A stretch of DNA of 64,000 nucleotides from Thermoleptolyngbya sichuanensis A183 (GTDB lineage Bacteria; Cyanobacteriota; Cyanobacteriia; Elainellales; Elainellaceae), in NCBI RefSeq assembly GCF_013177315.1, contig NZ_CP053661.1:4960001-5024000 (forward strand). The letters are read 5' to 3'. Of the stretch, positions 49,629 through 59,333 are shown one piece after another. Position numbers and translations under genes: made by a program. Numbering within the stretch: position 1 is the stretch's first letter; every line of letters starts with the position of its first letter. The notes below the pieces were generated by a model that worked only from the letters and a program-made list of their open reading frames with translations, did no database searches and had not been told where the DNA came from.

Positions 49629-49919
49629 TGCGAACCGGGTTCCCTTTAATCCATACTGAGACTAATCCGTAAGTTCAATTGATTCAATCAACTGATTCAA
49701 TGGACTTTATCTGGCGATCGCCCGCTGTAAGGTTCTGAGCCAAAGCTGGGCACTCTAAGCCTAGTAGAAGCTTTCAATATATCTGATAGCTTGATATCTG
49801 AAGCTTGAAGATGTAGACGCTTGAAGAGAGATGCTTGATAGCGCGATCGCCAGAATCAGGGGGCACTCTAACCAATAGGACACGATACATATCCCTTACG
49901 CCCTGTATTTAGCCCTGCC
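49629..49919. other. divergent promoter region
   Basis: Spacer between divergent genes. It has TTGATTCAATCAACTGATTCAA-like imperfect repeats (about 49677-49702) and runs of GCTTGA(A/T)A near 49785-49830. No gene is seen. Confidence 0.4.
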
Positions 49920-50678
49920 ATGTCAGCCCACGTTTCAGCCCAGTCTATCGTCATTCAGCCGACGCTTGCCCAAGCTAGCGCACAGCCGTCTCAGCCCGGA
50001 CAGTTCTGGATGTATACGTCCGGTGGGCTGCTGCTGCTCTTGCTGGGGCTAGGGGCTTACAGCAAGTTTACCTACGACAAGATCAGCAAAGAAAAGCGCT
50101 TCGAGGAATACAAAAATCGGGAGCTTCAGAAAAAGCTGAAGCTGGCGCTCAACACCATCAGCAAGATGGAGAAAAACCCCGACCTGGTGCATTCCCGCGA
50201 GTTCAACCTGGACTATCTGCGGCTGCGAATGGAAGAAGAACAATTCCATTTCGCCATCGTCAACCAGATCAAGATCAAGATCAAGGAAAAAATTACCGTT
50301 GCCCTGCGCCCGCCCCAAGCAGAGCAAGGAACGTTGGGCATTGCTAGCACCCCGCGCCAGGTGGATGAAATCTTCGATGTTCAATACGATCTGACGGACA
50401 TTCCCGGCGGCAAAAAAGGCGTGCTGTTCCGCATCCAGATCAAGCTGGCGAAACTGCCCACCCAGCCCACCTCGGTCACGATTAACCAGATTATCGAATG
50501 TCTGCAAACCTACATGAGCCAGCAGGCTGATGACAACTGGCAGCCGACGATTCAAGGGCGCATTGCTTCGATTCACTGGGATCAAAAAGCAAAACCCACG
50601 CCGCTGCTGGTGCTGGAGCAATCCAATGAAGGCGTGAATGTCACTTTCCGCACCACGCGCATGACCGAGCGAGCGTAG
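49920..50678 (+). CDS. membrane-anchored protein, unknown
   Basis: A 252-residue protein. A polar N-terminal 30 residues lead to one membrane helix (FWMYTSGGLLLLLLGLGAYS) and then a charged coiled coil (ISKEKRFEEYKNRELQKKLK). The soluble domain that follows is alpha/beta (FNLDYLRLRMEEEQFHFAIV, then FDVQYDLTDIPGGKKGVLFR). The length and pattern look like a conserved cyanobacterial family without a name. The stop is 2 bp from the convergent end of the PAS kinase. Confidence 0.7.
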   Translation: MSAHVSAQSIVIQPTLAQASAQPSQPGQFWMYTSGGLLLLLLGLGAYSKFTYDKISKEKRFEEYKNRELQKKLKLALNTISKMEKNPDLVHSREFNLDYLRLRMEEEQFHFAIVNQIKIKIKEKITVALRPPQAEQGTLGIASTPRQVDEIFDVQYDLTDIPGGKKGVLFRIQIKLAKLPTQPTSVTINQIIECLQTYMSQQADDNWQPTIQGRIASIHWDQKAKPTPLLVLEQSNEGVNVTFRTTRMTERA

Positions 50679-50679
50679 G

Positions 50680-53628
50680 TCACGCTAACTCATCTAACTC
50701 ATCTAATTCATCTTCTGGGGTTGGGTTTGCGCCGGGGGGAATGGCCAGCGGCAGCGTCAGCCAGAAGGTTGCGCCGCTGCCGGGGGTGCTGGTCACGCCG
50801 ATCTGTCCGCCGTGGGCAGTGATGATTTGCCGCGCCAGGTATAGCCCTAACCCAACACCCGTAGAATGACGCGAGTTTGGCCCCCGGCTGTAGCGAGTAA
50901 AGAGGCGATCGCACGTTTCGGGAGCCATGCCCACGCCGTCGTCCTGAATCGTAAAGCGAACCAAGTCGCCCTCGACCGTGGCGTTGATGGTGATGCAAAT
51001 TCCGGGGGGATTATGGTTCAGCGCGTTGGTAATCAGGTTTTCAAACACGCGCCGAATCTGCATCGAGTCGGCATTGACCAGCGGTAAGTCTGGTGGCACG
51101 TCGTTTCGCAGGGTGGCGTGGTTTTTGGCCACCAGCGGCTCCAAATCCTCCACAATGACCTGAATGAGCAGGCTTAGTTGCACCAGTTCGTAATTCAGTG
51201 ACACGCCCCGCGTTTCGGCTGAGTGTGCCTCCAGCAGCGATTTAATCAACTGAAGCTGATAATCGTTGCTTTGCAGCATTCGCTCCAGCATGGCGCGGCT
51301 GAGGGGAATCGTGTCTCCTGGCTGGTTTAGCAGGTTGTTAATCACCAGCGAAATGCCCATCACTGGCGTTCGCAGGTCGTGAGAAAAGGCGTTCAAAAAC
51401 TCATCCTTGAGCGCGTTTAGCTCCAGCAGTTCTTCGTTTTTCTGCTGCAACTCCAGCGTCCGCTCGCGCACCTTTTGCTCCAAGCCGGTGTTGAGTTCGC
51501 GCACCTGCTCGTAGAGCCTAGACTGCTGAACGGCAATGCTGACCTGGGTGCCCAGTTGTGCTAGAAACTCGATTTCTTCGGTGCGCCACTGGCGCGGACC
51601 GTCACATTGATCCACCACCAGCAGCCCAAACAGATCTTTCTCAAGCGTAATCGGCACGGCCAGCCACGCCTGCACCTGAAACTCGGTTAGCGCCCTAGTT
51701 GCGCGGGGATGATGACTGGCGGCCACATCGTTCACCACTTCGACCTCGTGCTTGGTGAAGCCCTGCCGCGTTTCCTCCAGATACTCCATGTCTTCGATGA
51801 TTAGCCCCTTCATGGAGCGCCAGCAGGAATCGACCGATTCTGCAACGATCTGCCCGCGCCGATCGTCCAGATCCAGCCCGATGGTAACGCGATCGGCCTT
51901 TAGCACGCGCCGCACTTCTTCTACGGTGGTGTTCAAGATTTGCTCCAGGTCGAGCGACTGGCGAATGCGGAGGGCGATTTCTCCCAGCAGGCGATCGCGC
52001 TCGGTGGTGGCCAGCAGTTGCGCCTGGGCCTGCTTCAGTTCAGTAATGTCTACGATGGTGTCGATCAGGCATTGTTCGCCGTTGATTTCAATAATTTCAG
52101 CGGAAAACAGCCCCTCGCGGACTTCGCCACTGCGGGTGCAGAAGTAGTGTTCGATGTTATGCACCGAGCCATCGCGCTGGAGCATCGCCACGACTTTGTT
52201 GCGATCGCCCGGTCGAGCCCACAGTTTCAGGTCATGCACCTGTCGCCCGATCACTTCATCGCGGCGATAGCCCATCACCTCCAAAAAGCCGTCGTTGCAG
52301 TCGATCATGTGCCCACCCAGCAGCGTGGCGATGCTCATGGGGTTGGGGCTAGAGCGCCAGGCCTTGGAGAATTTTTCTTCCGACAGGCGGAGAGCGGCTT
52401 CAGCTCGTTTGCGTTCGCTGATGTCGCGCACGATCACCAGCGCTTCGTCTTCGCCGCTGACCACGACTCGCGCTTCATAGTCGCGTAGATAGGGGTCGCA
52501 GTCCTTTTGGTCGGCTGCATATTTCGACGGATGCTTGAGCCGCAGTTGGTATTCAAAGACCTGGATTTCGCCCGTGGCGATCGCCCGCCGCACAAACTCC
52601 ATCCGCTGTTCTGCCACATCATGGGGCAGCACGTCGTAAATTGACCGGCCCACCAGATCTTTGGCAGGCACCAACAGGTCGCTATCACGCTCTGCCTTGC
52701 TGTCCAGATAAATGCCGTCTAGATTAATCCGAAACATTAGATCTGGAATGGCATTCAGCATTGCTTGATAGCGCAGCTCGGCCTGCTTGCGGGCGGTGAT
52801 GTTGCGGATACTGGCAACTCGCACTCGCTGACCCTGATACTCAATGCCCTTAGCAAACACCACGCCAAAGAAGCGACTGCCATCTTTGCGGATACCCGTG
52901 GCTTCGTAGCTGTAGGAATCTTCAGGACGGGTGAGCGATCGCCACTTTTCGCGCACCATCTCCTGCGACTCTGGCGCGATCAGATCAATCACGGGCATCC
53001 CAATCAGTTCTTCTGCTGAGTACCCCAGCAGTTTCACCGCCGCCGGGTTCACGTCCAAAATCTGCTGAAAGTTGTGAATGATCACCGCCTCAAATGTCGC
53101 TTCAAAAAAGCAGCGGAGCCGCTCTTCACTCGCCTGCAAGTCTGACTCTACCCGCTGGCGATCGGTCACATCTTGCACCACCGACAGCACCTCGTCCTTC
53201 CCACTCACCACTAGCCGCGCCTCATAGTCTCGTAATGCTCCATCCACCCAAAGCTGGTAAGCGCAGGTCTGGAGTTGCCCAGTTTCCAGCGTCCGCCGAA
53301 TCGCCGCCAGACAAACCTCCGCCACATCCGGTGGCAGAATTTCGGTAACGTGCTTACCAAGCATTGCCTCGCGGGGCAGCGTTACCACCTGTTTGCCCTC
53401 AAAATCCAGGTAATATCCCTGGCGATCGAGCCGAAACATGAGATCGGGAATGGCATCCAGCATGGCGCGGTAGCGCTGTTCCGCAGAATGAGCGTCTACA
53501 GATGACTGTGCAGCAAATGACTGTGCAGCGTCATCTGCCAAGTTGAGCAGCACCTTTAACCGATCAAAGGCGGCCTCGTCTTGGCAGCAGTCTCGCAGTG
53601 CCCGAAGATAGTCAAGCCCAGAAACCAT
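50680..53628 (-). CDS. multi-PAS/GAF sensor histidine kinase
   Basis: A 982-residue cytosolic kinase. There are four PAS domains: about 50-160 (YRAMLDAIPDLMFRLD), 165-285 (CFFEATFEAVIIHNFQ), 290-425 (a second YQAMLNAIPDLMFRIN) and 430-545. A GAF domain (570-715) follows, then a coiled coil, HisKA with the phospho-His in FSHDLRTPVMGIS, and a complete HATPase: N box ENLITNALNHN, G1 DDGVGM, G2 GVGLGLYLA. PAS 1 and 3 are close relatives, so one arose by internal duplication. The signal is unknown. No response regulator is adjacent. Confidence 0.95.
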   Translation of the reverse strand: MVSGLDYLRALRDCCQDEAAFDRLKVLLNLADDAAQSFAAQSSVDAHSAEQRYRAMLDAIPDLMFRLDRQGYYLDFEGKQVVTLPREAMLGKHVTEILPPDVAEVCLAAIRRTLETGQLQTCAYQLWVDGALRDYEARLVVSGKDEVLSVVQDVTDRQRVESDLQASEERLRCFFEATFEAVIIHNFQQILDVNPAAVKLLGYSAEELIGMPVIDLIAPESQEMVREKWRSLTRPEDSYSYEATGIRKDGSRFFGVVFAKGIEYQGQRVRVASIRNITARKQAELRYQAMLNAIPDLMFRINLDGIYLDSKAERDSDLLVPAKDLVGRSIYDVLPHDVAEQRMEFVRRAIATGEIQVFEYQLRLKHPSKYAADQKDCDPYLRDYEARVVVSGEDEALVIVRDISERKRAEAALRLSEEKFSKAWRSSPNPMSIATLLGGHMIDCNDGFLEVMGYRRDEVIGRQVHDLKLWARPGDRNKVVAMLQRDGSVHNIEHYFCTRSGEVREGLFSAEIIEINGEQCLIDTIVDITELKQAQAQLLATTERDRLLGEIALRIRQSLDLEQILNTTVEEVRRVLKADRVTIGLDLDDRRGQIVAESVDSCWRSMKGLIIEDMEYLEETRQGFTKHEVEVVNDVAASHHPRATRALTEFQVQAWLAVPITLEKDLFGLLVVDQCDGPRQWRTEEIEFLAQLGTQVSIAVQQSRLYEQVRELNTGLEQKVRERTLELQQKNEELLELNALKDEFLNAFSHDLRTPVMGISLVINNLLNQPGDTIPLSRAMLERMLQSNDYQLQLIKSLLEAHSAETRGVSLNYELVQLSLLIQVIVEDLEPLVAKNHATLRNDVPPDLPLVNADSMQIRRVFENLITNALNHNPPGICITINATVEGDLVRFTIQDDGVGMAPETCDRLFTRYSRGPNSRHSTGVGLGLYLARQIITAHGGQIGVTSTPGSGATFWLTLPLAIPPGANPTPEDELDELDELA

Positions 53629-54253
53629 AGCGCAGAGAGGGGTTTGTTTGCCAAACCTCCGGCAATTATTCGACCACGTTTCGATAATTCCGAATAACCT
53701 TCTAATCTACAAGCTCTGGCTGCGTCACTCCAGAATTCAAAGCGAAGACTTCAGATTTTACAGCGTTTTGCAAGGTTCTGAGGCTTTGCGCTGCGCTTGC
53801 AGCTCTGAAGAACCGCGAACTGTTCTTGTGGCTCTGGGGCGATCGCTCGGTGTCCGACAGCCCTCAGCCGCCCCGAACTGCCCGCTTTCGCAGCCTTTGC
53901 ACACAGCACCCTGATTGACCCTCAATCCTGATCCTTACTCATCCCTAATGTCGATGCTTAAATCAAAATTGACCTCGATCTCACACCCGTTTAGCCCAAA
54001 ATCGACGAATTCCTCCTACTTTGCCATGAGTTTTGGCTCAACTACAGTTTGCCTGACTACGCAATGCCCAATTTCATCTGCGATAGACTGACGCTTGAGT
54101 TTGCATCTGGCCGCTTCCAGGTTTGCTGCGACCTTCGCACAGGGCTGCCGCTCGCAGGCGCAGGCTGCTGCAACCCGTCGTGTTTTCGGAAAGCCCTACC
54201 TAGTAGGCCCTATCTAGTCAGCCTTACCCAGTACGCCCTACCCAGTATGCTCT
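53629..54253. other. intergenic with 15-bp repeat near its end
   Basis: About 620 bp without a believable gene. At 54193-54250 a GCCCTACC(T/C)AGTA unit recurs four times, directly before the HAD hydrolase gene. Confidence 0.5.
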
Positions 54254-55066
54254 ATGTCCAATGCAGTGCTAGCTGATGCCATGCCGACGCTGTTGGCGCT
54301 CGACTTTGACGGGGTGCTGTGCGACGGCATGGTTGAATATTTTCAAACGGCGTGGCGGGGCTATTGCCGCATCTGGTCACCAGAGGAGAAAACGCCGCCT
54401 GCGGGACTGGCAGAATCGTTTTATCGCACGCGGCCCGTGGTGGAAACAGGCTGGGAAATGCCGCTGATCGTGCGATCGCTCTTGCAGGGCATCTCCGAAG
54501 CCGAGATTCTGGCACACTGGGGCACGCTGGCCAAGCAGCAGATCGAGCGGGAAGGGCTAAATCCGGCCGACCTCAGCGCCGCCCTAGATGGCAGCCGCGA
54601 CGAGTGGATCGCCGCCGATCTGGACACCTGGCTAGCCCAGCATCGCTTTTATCCGGGCGTGGTGGAACGGGTGGCGCAGGTGCTTCGCAGTGACGTGGAT
54701 GTGTATATCATCAGCACCAAGGAATCGCGCTTTATTCGGCAGCTTTTGGCGCAGCAGGGGGTGGACTTTCCGGGCGATCGCCTAATTGGCAAAGAGATCC
54801 GCCAGCCCAAGGCGCAAACCCTGCGCGACCTGCTCCAACAGCACACGCAAGACGGCACACCGCCCGCCATCTGGTTTGTAGAAGATCGCCTGAAGACGCT
54901 GCAAGCGATTCAGCCCCAGCCCGATTTAGCAGCCGTCCAGCTATTTCTGGCAGACTGGGGCTACAACACCGCCGCCGAGCGCGACACCGCCCAGCAAGAC
55001 CCACAAATTCACCTGATCTCCCTGGCGCAGTTTGCCGGCGCGTTTCCCGGATGGCTGCCTGCGTAG
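54254..55066 (+). CDS. HAD-family hydrolase
   Basis: A 270-residue HAD phosphatase. Motif I is LLALDFDGVLCDG (Asp nucleophile and Asp acid/base). A cap of about 120 residues follows. Motif II is VDVYIISTKESRF; the motif III Lys is in IGKEIRQPKAQ; motif IV is WFVEDRLKTLQAI. ATG 54254 is used, but ATG 54281 starts right before motif I. The substrate is unknown. HAD proteins of this type often act on small phosphorylated metabolites. Confidence 0.85.
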   Translation: MSNAVLADAMPTLLALDFDGVLCDGMVEYFQTAWRGYCRIWSPEEKTPPAGLAESFYRTRPVVETGWEMPLIVRSLLQGISEAEILAHWGTLAKQQIEREGLNPADLSAALDGSRDEWIAADLDTWLAQHRFYPGVVERVAQVLRSDVDVYIISTKESRFIRQLLAQQGVDFPGDRLIGKEIRQPKAQTLRDLLQQHTQDGTPPAIWFVEDRLKTLQAIQPQPDLAAVQLFLADWGYNTAAERDTAQQDPQIHLISLAQFAGAFPGWLPA

Positions 55067-55178
55067 CGCTTGCCGAGTTCAGCATAAGGGGCGATCGCCC
55101 GCTCAAAATTTCCCCCACTTGTCAGATCAAAGCTAGGGATGCGCCCTGTCAGAACTTGGGGGCGAGGGTCAGGTGGGT

Positions 55179-55859
55179 CTACAGTCCAGGAGGCTGGGTA
55201 CGGAGAGCCTCCAAATCGAGGGCAGCGAGCTTTTCGTAGGCAGGGGTCACGGTGGGCTGGCCGCGCAGGAAGCCGAGGTTTGCGCCCGGACAGAGATGCT
55301 GGAGCGTGTCGGGTGAAAAGCGATCGCGCAATTTTGCAACACTGCGAAGCTGGCGCGGCCAGTGGAAGGTCTTGGACAGGCGCAGCGGCACAGGATTGCC
55401 CTGGCGATCGGGCAGTAGATGCCGACCGGAAAACAGCACGCCGCCCTGCATCGGGGTGTACACACAGGCGGAACCAGGGGAATGACCAGGTGTCCAGAGG
55501 ATTTGAACGGCAGGGCTGATCTCATGCTCCTGGTGAAACGTCGTGACGGGAAGCCCCGGCAGCAGGTAGGCTTCTTGTTCCTGGATCAGGATTTCGCAGC
55601 CGTAGCTTTTGTGGAAGTCAGAGACATGGGCGATCGCCCCCCGATGGGTTAGCACCAGCCAGCGCACGCCGCCCCATTCTGCCAGGGCTTGGCAAGTAGT
55701 ATCGTCCCATGTAGGGCAATCGATCAGCAGGTTGCCGTCAGGCGCTTGCAGCAGATAGGCCGTGCCGCCGAGGGCATCCCGATTTGGCGCAAAAGCCCAC
55801 ACTCCTGGCAACACAGGGCGCGGCGGCTTGGTGGCAGCAGGACGAACAGCAACAGACAT
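55179..55859 (-). CDS. metallo-beta-lactamase-fold protein with degraded metal site
   Basis: A 226-residue protein with the overall MBL layout (LLIDCPTW strand, LVLTHRGAIAHVSDF, LWTPGHSPGSACVY, LFSGRHLLPD, CPGANLGF). The ligands are mostly gone: HxHxDH reads HRGAIAH, the bridging Asp of the GD motif is Arg (SGRHLL), and the last His is Ala (CPGANL). Only the His of PGHSPGS is clear. It is therefore probably not a normal metallo-hydrolase. Similar degenerate members occur in cyanobacteria as far as I recall. Convergent with the HAD gene. Confidence 0.8.
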   Translation of the reverse strand: MSVAVRPAATKPPRPVLPGVWAFAPNRDALGGTAYLLQAPDGNLLIDCPTWDDTTCQALAEWGGVRWLVLTHRGAIAHVSDFHKSYGCEILIQEQEAYLLPGLPVTTFHQEHEISPAVQILWTPGHSPGSACVYTPMQGGVLFSGRHLLPDRQGNPVPLRLSKTFHWPRQLRSVAKLRDRFSPDTLQHLCPGANLGFLRGQPTVTPAYEKLAALDLEALRTQPPGL

Positions 55860-56058
55860 AGGGCAGAAGCGATGGGTTAAACGCGGTGGATGAGTAGATT
55901 GGATTGAAGATAAGGGTGCAGTGAAGCGACAAGGGAGCTATCCTTAGGTCTTTAGGCCGTTCTTCTGGGAAACCTAAGGACAGAGCGCTTACTTTTTATG
56001 AACTGTTTTATACGCATCTCTGACGCATCTCTTACGTATCTTTCGGTTCTTTGCAGAA
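55860..56058. other. spacer before 181-bp array
   Basis: Spacer with CTTAGGT / ACCTAAG inverted repeats at about 55945-55978 and GACGCATCT-type direct repeats at 56018-56040. No gene is seen. Confidence 0.35.
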
Positions 56059-56752
56059 GGCTCCACTCGATCCCCCTAAATCCCCCTTAGTAAGGGAGAC
56101 TTCCGAGCCAGTCCTGACCTGCTTCGGGCGCTTCGGGTTCGGTTCCCCCCTTGCTCAAGGGGGGTTAAGGGGGGATCAACGCATCGCCGCTCAAGAATAG
56201 AAGACTTGCGTGTACACAGTAGCTTATCAAGACGGAAGGCTCCACTCGATCCCCCTTAAATCCCCCTTAGTAAGGGAGACTTCCGAGCCAGTCCTGACCT
56301 GCTTCGGGCGCTTCGGGTTCGGTTCCCCCCTTGCTCAAGGGGGGTTAGGGGGGATCAACGCATCGCCGCTCAATAATACGGAAGACTGGTGTGTACACAG
56401 TAGCTTATCAAGGCGGAAGGCTCCACTCGATCCCCCTTAAATCCCCCTTAGTAAGGGGGACTTCCGAGCCAGTCCTGACCTGCTTCGGGTGCTTAGGGTT
56501 CGGTTCCCCCCTTGCTCAAGGGGGGTTAGGGGGGATCAACGCATCGCCGCTCAATAATACGGAAGACTGGTGTGTACACAGTAGCTTATCAAGGCGGAAG
56601 GCTCCACTCGATCCCCCTTAAATCCCCCTTAGTAAGGGGGACTTCCGAGCCAGTCCTGACCTGCTTCGGGTGCTTAGGGTTCGGTTCCCCCCTTGCTCAA
56701 GGGGGGTTAGGGGGGATCAACGCATCGCCGCTCAATAATACGGAAGACTGGT
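56059..56752. repeat. 181-bp tandem array x4 with internal palindrome
   Basis: Full units start at 56210, 56391 and 56572; a first, slightly shorter copy covers 56059-56209. Each holds GATCCCCCTTAAATCCCCC, AAGGGGGACTTCCGAGCC and the complementary GGGGGGTTAGGGGGGATC, so each can fold back on itself. Copies 3 and 4 are almost identical. The 76-aa open frames in the units are a by-product. Confidence 0.95.
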
Positions 56753-56926
56753 GTGTGCCTGGTAGCCTTTTGCTGACCCTGGCGTGACTCCAATCGTGTT
56801 TCACGAGACCGAGGAATCCAGAGTATCCTGGAGATCTACCCGTGAAAACCGCAAGTTAAACCACCTAGTTTACCAGAGCTTTGAAAGCTCATAGGCGTTT
56901 TTTCAACTGCTTCTGAGAAGCCCATT

Positions 56927-58456
56927 ATGATTTTCTGGCTGCTGCTGCTCAGCATCACTGGGCTATTTACCTACTACATCGTGCAGAGAAGCGTGTCCAG
57001 CATCACGCGCACCCCCATTTGGCTGCTGTGGCTGGCGATGATGCTGCCTGCGCTAATCTGGACGGGATGGATTTTGCTGAATGGGCCAGATGCTCGAATT
57101 CCCGCAACGCTGCTGTTTGGGCCATTTTTGATTAGCCCGGTGCTGTACTGGCTGCTGGTGCAGTGGGGCCGCCCGCCTCGACCCGCCGCGGACGAGGCCG
57201 GTGCCGAGCCATCGCCGCAAAAGCCAGAGCCAGACCCCAAAGCGCCGCTGCGCCCGATCGATCGACAGGAAGAAGCCACGTTGCAAAATTGCTTTCCCTG
57301 GTCGGTCTATTATTTGCAGAATTTGGAATATCGGCCGCAGGCGCTGATCTGTCGCGGGCAACTGCGGAGTTCGCCGGAGGTGGCCTATCGCACGATTCGC
57401 GAAAATATTGAAGCCCAGTTTGGCGATCGCTTCCTGGTGTTGTTTCAAGAAGGGCTGAACGGCAAACCCTTCTTTGCCCTCGTGCCCAATGCCCAGGCCC
57501 AGCGCGACCAAGCAGACCAGGCGGACGGAAAACCCGAACGACGACTAGGGCGATCGCTCGGATTGTTTGCGGCCACTTTGCTCACCACCTGCCTAGGCGG
57601 GGCAATTCTGACAGAGCGCTTTACCGCAGGCGTGGCAGCAGATGAGCCACTAGCCAGCACTCTCAGCTTTAACCTGCCGACGCTGTTGACGGGGCTGCCC
57701 TATGCGATCGCCATTTTGCTGATTTTGGGCGGGCGGGAACTGGCAAACTTCTGGGTGGCGCGTCGCTATGGGCTGCGCGTGTCCTATCCCTACTTCATCC
57801 CCGTGCCGCCGATGGCGGTGTTTCCCTTCGGCACGTTTGGGGCGCTGCTCCAGCGGCGATCGCCCGTTCCCCATCGTCGCGCCCTGTTCGACATCGGGCT
57901 AACGGGTTCAATGGTCAGCTTTTTGATTAGCCTGCCGATCTTGCTGTGGGGGCTGGCGCAGTCGCAGCCGATTCAGCGCACTGCCGAGTCGGGTCTTTTC
58001 CGGTTCGAGTCGTTTAATCCCCACGGTTCGCTGCTGCTAGCGGTGCTGAGCAAGCTGGCGCTGGGTAGCGCGTTTACAGCAGACACGGCGCTGCGGCTGC
58101 ATCCGGTGGCCGTGGCGGGGTGCATTGGGATCGTGATCACAGCGCTCAACCTGATGCCTGTGGGACAACTGGATGGCGGGCAGATTGTTCACGCCATGTT
58201 TGGTCAGCGGATGGGAGCGTTGATCGGGCAGGTAGCGCGGCTGCTGGTGCTGCTGTTGTCGCTGGTGCAGCAAGAACTCCTGCTGTGGGCAGTGCTGTTA
58301 TTTTTACTACCTGCGGTGGATGCACCAACGCTTAATGATGTGAGCGAATTGGACAACCTGCGCGACTTTCTGGGGTTGGCTGCATTGACACTACTGGTCA
58401 TTATCCTGCTGCCGCCGCCGCCCGTTCTGTCCCAGCTTTTGGGTATCGCCGGATAG
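56927..58456 (+). CDS. EGY-like site-2 protease homologue lacking the HExxH histidines
   Basis: A 509-residue membrane protein. Two N-terminal helices and a linker are followed by the conserved EGY/S2P soluble domain (about 115-190). A multi-helix M50 core then begins near 210. Where active site-2 proteases have HExxH, this has Arg270-Glu271-Leu-Ala-Asn274 (GGRELANFW). The partner motif is intact as NLMPVGQLDGGQ (Asp416). The Glu is kept but both zinc histidines are lost, as in the plant EGY3 pseudoprotease. It probably acts as a non-cleaving membrane partner or chaperone (inference). Upstream is the 181-bp array. Confidence 0.85.
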   Translation: MIFWLLLLSITGLFTYYIVQRSVSSITRTPIWLLWLAMMLPALIWTGWILLNGPDARIPATLLFGPFLISPVLYWLLVQWGRPPRPAADEAGAEPSPQKPEPDPKAPLRPIDRQEEATLQNCFPWSVYYLQNLEYRPQALICRGQLRSSPEVAYRTIRENIEAQFGDRFLVLFQEGLNGKPFFALVPNAQAQRDQADQADGKPERRLGRSLGLFAATLLTTCLGGAILTERFTAGVAADEPLASTLSFNLPTLLTGLPYAIAILLILGGRELANFWVARRYGLRVSYPYFIPVPPMAVFPFGTFGALLQRRSPVPHRRALFDIGLTGSMVSFLISLPILLWGLAQSQPIQRTAESGLFRFESFNPHGSLLLAVLSKLALGSAFTADTALRLHPVAVAGCIGIVITALNLMPVGQLDGGQIVHAMFGQRMGALIGQVARLLVLLLSLVQQELLLWAVLLFLLPAVDAPTLNDVSELDNLRDFLGLAALTLLVIILLPPPPVLSQLLGIAG

Positions 58457-58591
58457 ACGATTGATGTACTCTAGTTAATTTTAGTTCTTTGCGGTTTTGA
58501 TGCTGCACTGCCCGTTGATTAAACAAGGCGATGTTCGTCTTCGTATTTTTTGTCCACCCATTACCACTCAGGTTGGAGGAGCCGTTGAGTC

Positions 58592-59056
58592 ATGAGTCAG
58601 GATGTCCGGCAGTGGTTAGCTGAAATTAAGCATTTGCAGCATAAGCTGGAGAGCGCCTATAAAGAGCGAGACGAGGCGCTGAGCAGTGCGGCCAACTGGC
58701 GGCGGCTATACGAAACAGAAGCTCAGCAGCGGCGCACCGAAACTAACTTGTCGCAGCGGGCGATCGCCGACTTGAAAGAGCGCCTGCAAATGACCCAGAG
58801 CAGCCCTTTGCCCAAGCTAATGGGCGACGTGCCCCCGGCGATCGCCCAAAAAATCGCCAGCCTGGATACGCTGGAATCCTTGCAGCAAGCCCTAGCGCAA
58901 GCCCTGGTAGAGTGCGATCGCCTGGCCCAAGCGCTGCGGGCCGAGCAGACCGACCACGACCAGACCCGCAAGAGCCTGACGGCCGCCCTAGGCGAAACGG
59001 TAGATCGGCTGGCCAAGGAGCGGGCCGCCATCCAGAAGGGGCAACATCCTCACTGA
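58592..59056 (+). CDS. coiled-coil protein, unknown
   Basis: A 154-residue, highly charged helical protein with heptads throughout (VRQWLAEIKHLQHKLESAYK, then RLYETEAQQRRTETNLSQRA, and DRLAKERAAIQKG at the end). A short non-helical break with Pro (SSPLPKLMGDVPPAIAQK) sits in the middle. It is preceded by a good GGAGGA. No family is recognised beyond a likely cyanobacterial conserved hypothetical. It follows the EGY-like gene by 135 bp on the same strand. Confidence 0.65.
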   Translation: MSQDVRQWLAEIKHLQHKLESAYKERDEALSSAANWRRLYETEAQQRRTETNLSQRAIADLKERLQMTQSSPLPKLMGDVPPAIAQKIASLDTLESLQQALAQALVECDRLAQALRAEQTDHDQTRKSLTAALGETVDRLAKERAAIQKGQHPH

Positions 59057-59093
59057 GGCAATGGTCGGTCTGAGGGGCTTTGCTGACTCGTTT

Positions 59094-59333
59094 TCACGCC
59101 CGCACATCGCGCCGCAGATAGCGCAGCACTTCGCCCGGATAGAGCGCGTTGATCACAATGCCGTTTTGCGGAAGATCTAGGGCACGAGTCCACTCAAAGC
59201 GCTCGGCATAGTGCAGCAAGTGCAGGCGATCGATAGCCTGTTGCGCGTCTGCGGGCTGGCCGACGATATAGTGGCGCAGACTCCGACGCTGGGGCAATTC
59301 GCACGTCAGCGGAAGACGCAAAGCAGGTTTCAA
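59094..59333 (-). CDS. small conserved protein, intact copy of duplicated gene
   Basis: A 79-residue protein from TTG 59333 (KPALRLPLTCELPQRR). The core is LRHYIVGQPADAQQAIDRLH and LLHYAERFEWTRALDLP, with the end GEVLRYLRRDV. It has an alpha/beta look. Its paralogue at 48.0 kb is broken, and about 250 bp of upstream DNA are also shared. Function unknown. The start codon is the weak point: TTG has no obvious RBS, though the same TTG-AAA-CCT-GCT string is kept in both copies. Confidence 0.65.
   Translation of the reverse strand: MKPALRLPLTCELPQRRSLRHYIVGQPADAQQAIDRLHLLHYAERFEWTRALDLPQNGIVINALYPGEVLRYLRRDVRA

Noticed and set aside
53648..53914. An 88-residue frame in the gap upstream of the HAD gene
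   Set aside because: No RBS, no family pattern, Cys/Ser/Pro-rich tail; likely chance.
56210..56787. Three successive 70-76-residue frames with identical sequences
   Set aside because: They are forced by the 181-bp tandem repeat; the unit is not a multiple of three and has no RBS.
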